A stretch of 12,703 nucleotides of DNA from Ruminococcaceae bacterium UBA2656. GTDB taxonomy: Bacteria > Bacillota > Clostridia > Oscillospirales > Acutalibacteraceae. This document shows positions 8,753 through 12,703 of this stretch, one piece after another. Within the stretch, counting starts at the first letter, position 1. Each line of letters begins with the position of its first letter. The notes beneath the pieces are model-generated. The model was not told the DNA's origin. It saw only the letters and a program-made list of their open reading frames with translations, and did not search any database. The stretch lies in NCBI GenBank assembly GCA_002359465.1, contig DENA01000013.1, forward strand, positions 135,833-148,535. The letters run 5' to 3'. The position numbers and the translations under genes were made by a program.

Positions 8753-8781
8753 ATTGTACCTTGATTCGTAATTGCTGTCAA
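8753..8781 (-). promoter_or_regulatory. Sigma-A type promoter of the rnj-gdpP-rplI-dnaB-tilS-hpt-ftsH operon
   Basis: A perfect -35 TTGACA (8781-8776) is followed by 17 bases and the -10 TACAAT (8758-8753), one base off consensus. Orientation and spacing fit the housekeeping sigma factor. The predicted transcription start is near 8746. No other promoter this good lies between here and rnj. Confidence 0.8.
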
Positions 8782-8848
8782 GCGATTGCGCCGCTGGTCG
8801 GTAAATTATATTATGGCCAAAAAAGGAATTCCTAAACCAAAGTTAACA

Positions 8849-8877
8849 TTGTTTGTATAAAGTCGGTATGATATAAT
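8849..8877 (+). promoter_or_regulatory. Promoter of rnhA
   Basis: A consensus -10 TATAAT (8872-8877) with an upstream TG at 8869-8870 makes an extended -10. The -35 at 17 bases, TTGTTT (8849-8854), is weak. The predicted start is near 8884, about 33 bases before the rnhA ATG. It is divergent from the rnj promoter; the two -35 elements are about 67 bases apart. The space between holds the perfect 10-bp palindrome AGGAATTCCT (8824-8833) and no gene. Confidence 0.7.
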
Positions 8878-8916
8878 GAAAAAAATAATTTTAGTTAATA
8901 CTAAGGGATGATAAAA

Positions 8917-9354
8917 ATGAAGCGGGTCGAGATATACACAGACGGCGCGTGCAGCGGAAATCCGGGCCCGGGCGGCTGGGGAGCCGTGCTGCGCTACAAT
9001 GGCACCGAGAAAGAGATCAGCGGCGGTGCGGCGGACACAACTAACAACCGTATGGAGTTGAGCGGGGTTATTGAAGCGCTCCGCCTTTTAAAAGAGCCCT
9101 GCGAAGTGCTTCTCTGCAGTGATTCCAAATATGTATGCGACGCGATTGCAAAGGGGTGGGCAAAAAGCTGGCAGAAAAATAACTGGCGGAAGTCCGACAA
9201 AAAGCCTGCCCTGAACGCGGATTTATGGGAGGCGCTGCTGGCGCTTCTTGATGAACACCGTGTGACGGTCCAGTGGATAAAGGGACATGCCGGTCACCCG
9301 GAAAATGAGCGCTGCGACCGTCTTGCCGTTGCGGCGATAGAAAAATTTAAATAA
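8917..9354 (+). CDS. rnhA: Ribonuclease HI
   Basis: Endonuclease that cuts the RNA strand of RNA/DNA hybrids, removing primers and R-loops. The 145 residues cover the single-domain fold and nearly coincide with E. coli numbering. The catalytic acids are D9 ([17 protein letters not shown]), E47 (NRMELSG), D69 (CSDSKYV) and D134 (ENERCD), with the helper H124 in [10 protein letters not shown]; all are present. I chose the ATG at 8917 because AAGGG (8903-8907) lies 9 bases upstream. The ATG at 8908 touches that site directly and would be too close. It has its own promoter. No terminator is visible between it and the nifS promoter, so some readthrough into nifS is possible. Confidence 0.96.
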   Translation: MKRVEIYTDGACSGNPGPGGWGAVLRYNGTEKEISGGAADTTNNRMELSGVIEALRLLKEPCEVLLCSDSKYVCDAIAKGWAKSWQKNNWRKSDKKPALNADLWEALLALLDEHRVTVQWIKGHAGHPENERCDRLAVAAIEKFK

Positions 9355-9368
9355 TCTGTTTCAGCCTA

Positions 9369-9397
9369 TTGAAATATATACCAAATTGGTGTATATT
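9369..9397 (+). promoter_or_regulatory. Promoter of nifS-nifU
   Basis: The -35 TTGAAA (9369-9374), a 17-base spacer and the -10 TATATT (9392-9397) give a good housekeeping promoter, with a start near 9404 and a leader of about 48 nt. This start lies inside the upstream extension of the nifS frame (ATG at 9386), which argues against that extension. Confidence 0.7.
9373..9397. promoter_or_regulatory. Candidate operator: 25-bp imperfect palindrome over the nifS promoter
   Basis: Arms AATATATACCAA (9373-9384) and TTGGTGTATATT (9386-9397) flank a central A at 9385 and pair at 11 of 12 positions. The palindrome covers the spacer and the -10, where a bound dimer would block RNA polymerase. Clostridial Fe-S operons are often controlled by Rrf2-family regulators such as IscR. 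The inner spacing here (CC, five bases, GG) does not match the E. coli IscR type 2 site, so the regulator is unknown. No regulator gene is in the window. Confidence 0.55.
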
Positions 9398-9451
9398 ATG
9401 TGCAGGACGTACTCCTACAAATTTAATAATATATTAAGTAAAGGTGATAAC

Positions 9452-10654
9452 ATGGCACGTTTTATTTACGCGGATAACGCCGCTACCACTCCTGTTTCAA
9501 AATCCGTTCTGGAAGCGATGGAACCCTTTTACACCCAATATTACGGCAATCCGTCCAGTCTCTATTCCGTTGGCCGGGCGGCAAAAAAGCCGCTTGAGCA
9601 GGCACGCGAGACCGTTGCGCACTGCCTTGGCGCTTTGCCGAATGAAATATTTTTCACCTCCGGCGGCAGCGAGGGCGACAATTGGGCGCTGAAGGGCGTT
9701 GCACACGAACAGGCGAAAAAGGGCAAAAAACATATCATTACTTCAAAGTTTGAGCACCACGCAGTTCTTCACTCGTGCGAGGCACTTGAGAAAGAGGGCT
9801 TTGAGGTCACCTACCTTGACGTGCACAGCGACGGCCTTGTAAGGACTGACGAGCTGGAAGCAGCCATCCGCGAAGATACCGCCATTGTTTCCATCATGTA
9901 TGCAAACAATGAAATCGGCACCATTCAGCCGATTCCTGAAATCGGTGCGATCTGCAAAAAGCACGGCGTGATCTTTCATACCGACGCAGTACAGGCCGTG
10001 GGCAACATCCACATTAACGTGAAGGAACAGAACATTGATTTGCTGTCACTCTCCGGCCATAAATTCCACGCGCCCAAAGGCGTGGGCGCACTGTATATCC
10101 GCAATGGCATCAAAATGCCGAATCTGATCGACGGCGGGGCACAGGAGCGCGGACGCAGGGCCGGCACGGAAAATGTCGCCGGGATCGTCGGGCTGAGCGT
10201 CGCGCTGAAAGAAGCCTGCGGCAACATTGACGAACGTGCGAAGCGCCTGACAAAGATGAGGGACAGGCTGATCGACGAAGCGCTCAAAATCGAACGCTCC
10301 TATATCAACGGCGACCGGGTAAAACGTCTGCCGGGCAATATTAATATGTGTTTTGAAGGCATTGAAGGCGAATCGCTTCTTTTAAGCCTTGACCTGAAAG
10401 GCATCTGCGCTTCCTCCGGTTCCGCCTGCACTTCCGGTTCCCTTGACCCAAGCCATGTACTTCTTTCAATCGGTCTTCCGCACGAAATTGCGCACGGTTC
10501 CCTCAGAATTACCTTCAGCGAACAGAATACCGAGGAAGACGTCGATTATATCCTTGAGGTTCTGCCGAAAATTGTGGCGCATCTCCGTTCGATGTCCCCG
10601 CTCTGGGAAGAAATTATCTCAGGGCAGAAAAAGTATTCACAGAAGATTTTTTGA
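9452..10654 (+). CDS. nifS: Cysteine desulfurase (NifS/IscS family)
   Basis: PLP enzyme that takes sulfur from L-cysteine as a persulfide, leaving alanine, and passes it to Fe-S scaffold proteins and to tRNA thiolation. The 400 residues show the N-terminal YADNAATTP (7-15), NPSS (33-36), the cofactor-contact His in EHHAVLHS (101-108), the PLP lysine K204 in [24 protein letters not shown] (228-241), and the persulfide cysteine C326 in [10 protein letters not shown]. This last segment is the loop of the group I (IscS/NifS) type. The ATG at 9452 has AAAGGTG just upstream. A longer frame starting at 9386 overlaps the promoter and adds non-conserved residues. The scaffold gene follows by 27 bases. 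It could be named iscS; no nitrogenase gene is present, so a role in general Fe-S assembly is inferred. Confidence 0.95.
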   Translation: MARFIYADNAATTPVSKSVLEAMEPFYTQYYGNPSSLYSVGRAAKKPLEQARETVAHCLGALPNEIFFTSGGSEGDNWALKGVAHEQAKKGKKHIITSKFEHHAVLHSCEALEKEGFEVTYLDVHSDGLVRTDELEAAIREDTAIVSIMYANNEIGTIQPIPEIGAICKKHGVIFHTDAVQAVGNIHINVKEQNIDLLSLSGHKFHAPKGVGALYIRNGIKMPNLIDGGAQERGRRAGTENVAGIVGLSVALKEACGNIDERAKRLTKMRDRLIDEALKIERSYINGDRVKRLPGNINMCFEGIEGESLLLSLDLKGICASSGSACTSGSLDPSHVLLSIGLPHEIAHGSLRITFSEQNTEEDVDYILEVLPKIVAHLRSMSPLWEEIISGQKKYSQKIF

Positions 10655-10681
10655 TTTTAAGATATAAGAGAGGTAATTAAT

Positions 10682-11116
10682 ATGGCATACAGCGAAAAAG
10701 TTATGGATCACTTTGCAAATCCGCGCAATGTCGGTGAAATACCGGATGCAAGCGGTATCGGTGAAGTCGGCAACCCGAAATGCGGGGATATTATGAGAAT
10801 GTACATTAAAGTTGACGGCGACGTGATTAGTGATGTAAAGTTTAAAACCTTCGGCTGCGGCGCCGCGATTGCGACCAGTTCCATGGCGACCGAGCTGATC
10901 AAAGGTAAAAAGATTGAGGACGCTTTAAAGCTGACAAACAAAGCGGTTATGGAAGCACTGGACGGACTTCCGGCGGTGAAGGTGCATTGCTCCGTTTTGG
11001 CCGAGCAGGCAATTAAAGCTGCTGTTTCGGATTATTATAAAAAGAAGGGCATTGACCCAGCCCCGCTCGTCGGTGATATTCCGGAATGCGAATCCTGCGA
11101 GTGTGACCTGCATTAA
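10682..11116 (+). CDS. nifU: Fe-S cluster scaffold protein, IscU/NifU N-terminal type
   Basis: Scaffold on which Fe-S clusters are built from sulfur supplied by the desulfurase. The 144 residues carry the three cluster cysteines C34 (NPKCGD, with D36), C59 (FGCGAA) and C103 (VHCSVLAEQA, with H102). The gap from C59 to C103 equals that of E. coli IscU, so the SufU-type insertion is absent even though this is a Firmicute. The chaperone motif LPPVK of IscU reads LPAVK here (96-100), and no hscA or hscB is nearby. The C-terminal NifU domain and the ferredoxin-like central domain are missing. Unusual is a short tail ending CESCECDLH, which adds C136, C139 and C141. The start at 10682 is preceded by GAGAGG. 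A strong terminator follows. It could equally be called iscU. Confidence 0.94.
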   Translation: MAYSEKVMDHFANPRNVGEIPDASGIGEVGNPKCGDIMRMYIKVDGDVISDVKFKTFGCGAAIATSSMATELIKGKKIEDALKLTNKAVMEALDGLPAVKVHCSVLAEQAIKAAVSDYYKKKGIDPAPLVGDIPECESCECDLH

Positions 11117-11129
11117 AATGAAGCACAAC

Positions 11130-11164
11130 AGCCCCCGGCAGCGAAGCCGGGGGCTTTGTTTTAT
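11130..11164 (+). terminator. Intrinsic terminator of nifS-nifU
   Basis: A 10-bp perfect GC-rich stem (AGCCCCCGGC at 11130-11139 with GCCGGGGGCT at 11146-11155), the six-base loop AGCGAA, and a T-rich tail TTTGTTTT follow 14 bases after the nifU stop. This is a textbook strong terminator. Confidence 0.93.
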
Positions 11165-11252
11165 GAGGCTGGCTTATATCTTTGTGTAATTCCGGCTGCA
11201 GTCTTTCTGGACTGCCGTACAATTGAAAATCTTTTGAATATGCGGATACAGG

Positions 11253-11293
11253 AAAAGCCCATATCAGTTAAAACCGGTATGGGCCTTTGTTTT
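11253..11293. terminator. Bidirectional terminator between nifU and lon
   Basis: GCCCATATC (11257-11265) pairs with GGTATGGGC (11276-11284), nine pairs including one wobble, around a 10-base loop. On the plus strand it is followed by CTTTGTTTT; on the minus strand it is followed by TTTT. It lies about 83 bases past the lon stop and probably ends lon transcription as well as any readthrough from nifU. The rest of 11165-11366 holds no gene I can support. Confidence 0.7.
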
Positions 11294-11366
11294 GTTTGCC
11301 TGTCTGTTAAAAGCGCATCTTTCGATTAACCAGGCTGCCTATGTCATTTGACTGTCGTACGCTAAT

Positions 11367-12703
11367 TTATTTTGTCTTGATCGGCGCCGCTCCTTCAAGC
11401 CTGGTAAAGAAGCGTGGTTCCGGCAGAACATGCTCCGGCTTCGGCAAAGCGATTCCAAGCGCCTCTTTGAGGACGTCCTCAATGGTCTCCACCGCGATAA
11501 TCTGAATTTTCTCTTTCACTTCGTCCGGGATATCCTTCAAATCCGACACGTTGTCCTTTGGAATCAAGGCTTTCGTAATACCCGCGCGTTCCGCGGCGAG
11601 CAGCTTTTCCTTCAGTCCGCCAATCGGGAGCACCGTGCCCCTCAGCGTGATTTCACCCGTCATTGCAAGTTTGGAATCCACCTTTATGCCGGTAATCAAA
11701 GAAGCAAGAGCCGTAAAAAGCGTAACGCCTGCCGAAGGACCATCCTTCGGAACGGCGCCGGACGGCACATGGATATGGATATCCTTTTCCTTGAACTGTA
11801 TTGCGTTGACCGGCAAACGGGATTTCAGCAGGCTCAGCGAGATCCTTGCGGATTCCTTCATAACGTCTCCAAGCTGGCCTGTCAGGATGATCTGGTCGTT
11901 TCCGGGCATTTCCGTCGCCTCGATGAACAGGATTTCCCCGCCCACCGGCGTCCACGCCAGGCCTGTGACCACCCCGGGAGGATTCATTTCCTGAGCGACA
12001 TCGTGCCTTGACATTTTGCTGCCCAGAATTCCTTCCAGATCATCGGGTTCAACGGTATAGGGTCTTTCCACATCTCCAAGGACAATTTTTTCCGCCGCTT
12101 TCCTCGCTATGGAATCCAGCCTCTTTTTCAGTCCCCTGACGCCGGCCTCCATGGTATAATCAGATATCATCTGATGAAGGGCTTCATCGCTGATATGTAC
12201 GTCATTCTCCGTCAGTCCATGTTCTTCAAGCGCTTCCCGGATTAAATGATTTTTCCCGATATGGAATTTTTCGTTGGAGGTGTAGCTGGAAAGCTGAATG
12301 ACCTCCATACGGTCCAGTAAGGGCCCCGGAATGGTCTCCAGGCTGTTTGCGGTCGCTATAAAGAACACATTCGATAAGTTGTAGGGAAGGTCAAGATAAT
12401 GGTCCGTAAAGGTATTGTTCTGCTCCGGATCAAGAACCTCCAGCAGCGCGCTCGCGGGGTCGCCGTTGTAGCCGGTCATCAGTTTGTCGACTTCATCCAG
12501 AACCATGACCGGGTTCATTGTGCCGGCCTTTTTAATGCTCTGGATAATACGCCCCGGCATTGCACCGATATAAGTCCTGCGATGACCGCGGATTTCGGCC
12601 TCGTCACGAATCCCGCCAAGGCTCAGCCGGATGTATTTCCTGCCCAGCGCTTCAGCAATGCTGCGCCCAAGGCTGGTCTTTCCCGTTCCGGGAGGCCCCA
12701 CAT
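11367..12703 (-). CDS. lon: ATP-dependent protease Lon (LonA), C-terminal part, cut by window edge
   Basis: Cytosolic AAA+ serine protease that degrades misfolded and regulatory proteins. The window holds the last 444 residues, beginning at the Walker A loop VGPPGTGKT. The codon at the edge is an internal GTG (Val), not a start. Visible parts are Walker [10 protein letters not shown] (65-73 of the fragment), sensor-1 region ATANS (116-120), and the sensor-2 region GVRGLKKR (187-194). The protease domain has the catalytic Ser in PKDGPSAG (S323) and Lys in GGLKEK (K366), separated by 43 residues as in E. coli Lon. The N-terminal substrate-binding domain lies beyond the right edge. The short C-terminal tail ends APIKTK. 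It is convergent with nifU and unrelated to that operon. Confidence 0.96.
   Translation of the reverse strand, partial: VGPPGTGKTSLGRSIAEALGRKYIRLSLGGIRDEAEIRGHRRTYIGAMPGRIIQSIKKAGTMNPVMVLDEVDKLMTGYNGDPASALLEVLDPEQNNTFTDHYLDLPYNLSNVFFIATANSLETIPGPLLDRMEVIQLSSYTSNEKFHIGKNHLIREALEEHGLTENDVHISDEALHQMISDYTMEAGVRGLKKRLDSIARKAAEKIVLGDVERPYTVEPDDLEGILGSKMSRHDVAQEMNPPGVVTGLAWTPVGGEILFIEATEMPGNDQIILTGQLGDVMKESARISLSLLKSRLPVNAIQFKEKDIHIHVPSGAVPKDGPSAGVTLFTALASLITGIKVDSKLAMTGEITLRGTVLPIGGLKEKLLAAERAGITKALIPKDNVSDLKDIPDEVKEKIQIIAVETIEDVLKEALGIALPKPEHVLPEPRFFTRLEGAAPIKTK

Noticed and set aside
8491..8781. 96-codon frame in the rnj leader
   Set aside because: Overlaps the rnj start in another frame, begins upstream of the predicted transcription start, has no ribosome site and no recognisable domain.
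8786..8812. Second plus-strand promoter before rnhA (TTGCGC with TATATT)
   Set aside because: Spacer is only 15 bases and the -35 is poor; the extended -10 at 8869-8877 is much better.
9386..9451. Longer N-terminus of the cysteine desulfurase
   Set aside because: The added residues overlap the promoter and palindrome and are not part of the family; AAAGGTG supports the ATG at 9452.
1..12703. Mobile elements, CRISPR arrays, toxin-antitoxin or defence genes, tRNA or rRNA
   Set aside because: Nearly all sequence is accounted for by conserved housekeeping genes, and no direct-repeat array, transposase, tRNA cloverleaf or rRNA segment was seen.

Overview
The window is a chromosomal housekeeping segment of a low-to-mid-GC Firmicute. 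The most likely source is a Clostridia member of the Oscillospirales/Ruminococcaceae type. That placement rests on the gdpP-rplI-dnaB order, a tilS-hpt-ftsH block, an RNase J, a NifS/IscU pair, strong GGAGG-type ribosome binding sites and TTG/GTG starts. I did not identify a species. There is no sign of mobile DNA, CRISPR, tRNA or rRNA.

Left part (1-8781, minus strand): one long co-directional gene string. Read in transcription order it is rnj (RNase J), gdpP (c-di-AMP phosphodiesterase), rplI (ribosomal protein bL9), dnaB (replicative helicase), tilS (tRNA-Ile lysidine synthetase), hpt (hypoxanthine phosphoribosyltransferase) and ftsH (membrane protease, cut by the left edge). Gaps are 20-41 bases, and dnaB/tilS and tilS/hpt overlap, so this is probably one operon. 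A near-consensus promoter sits at 8753-8781, followed by a leader of about 218 nt. The operon joins two blocks that are separate in Bacillus subtilis. The main anomaly is an in-frame TGA inside dnaB at 3147-3149, where the family normally has glycine.

Middle (8782-9354): a divergent promoter region, then rnhA (RNase HI) on the plus strand.

Right part (9369-11164): a promoter whose spacer and -10 element are covered by a 25-bp imperfect palindrome drives nifS (cysteine desulfurase) and an IscU-type scaffold gene. Together they make Fe-S clusters and supply sulfur. The unit ends in a strong intrinsic terminator. A second, bidirectional terminator lies between it and the convergent lon gene (11367 to the right edge), which encodes the C-terminal part of the Lon protease.

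I see no obviously new multi-gene system. The best leads are the dnaB nonsense codon, the nifS operator, the structured rnj leader, the long basic N-terminal tail on RNase J, and the cysteine tail on the IscU scaffold.
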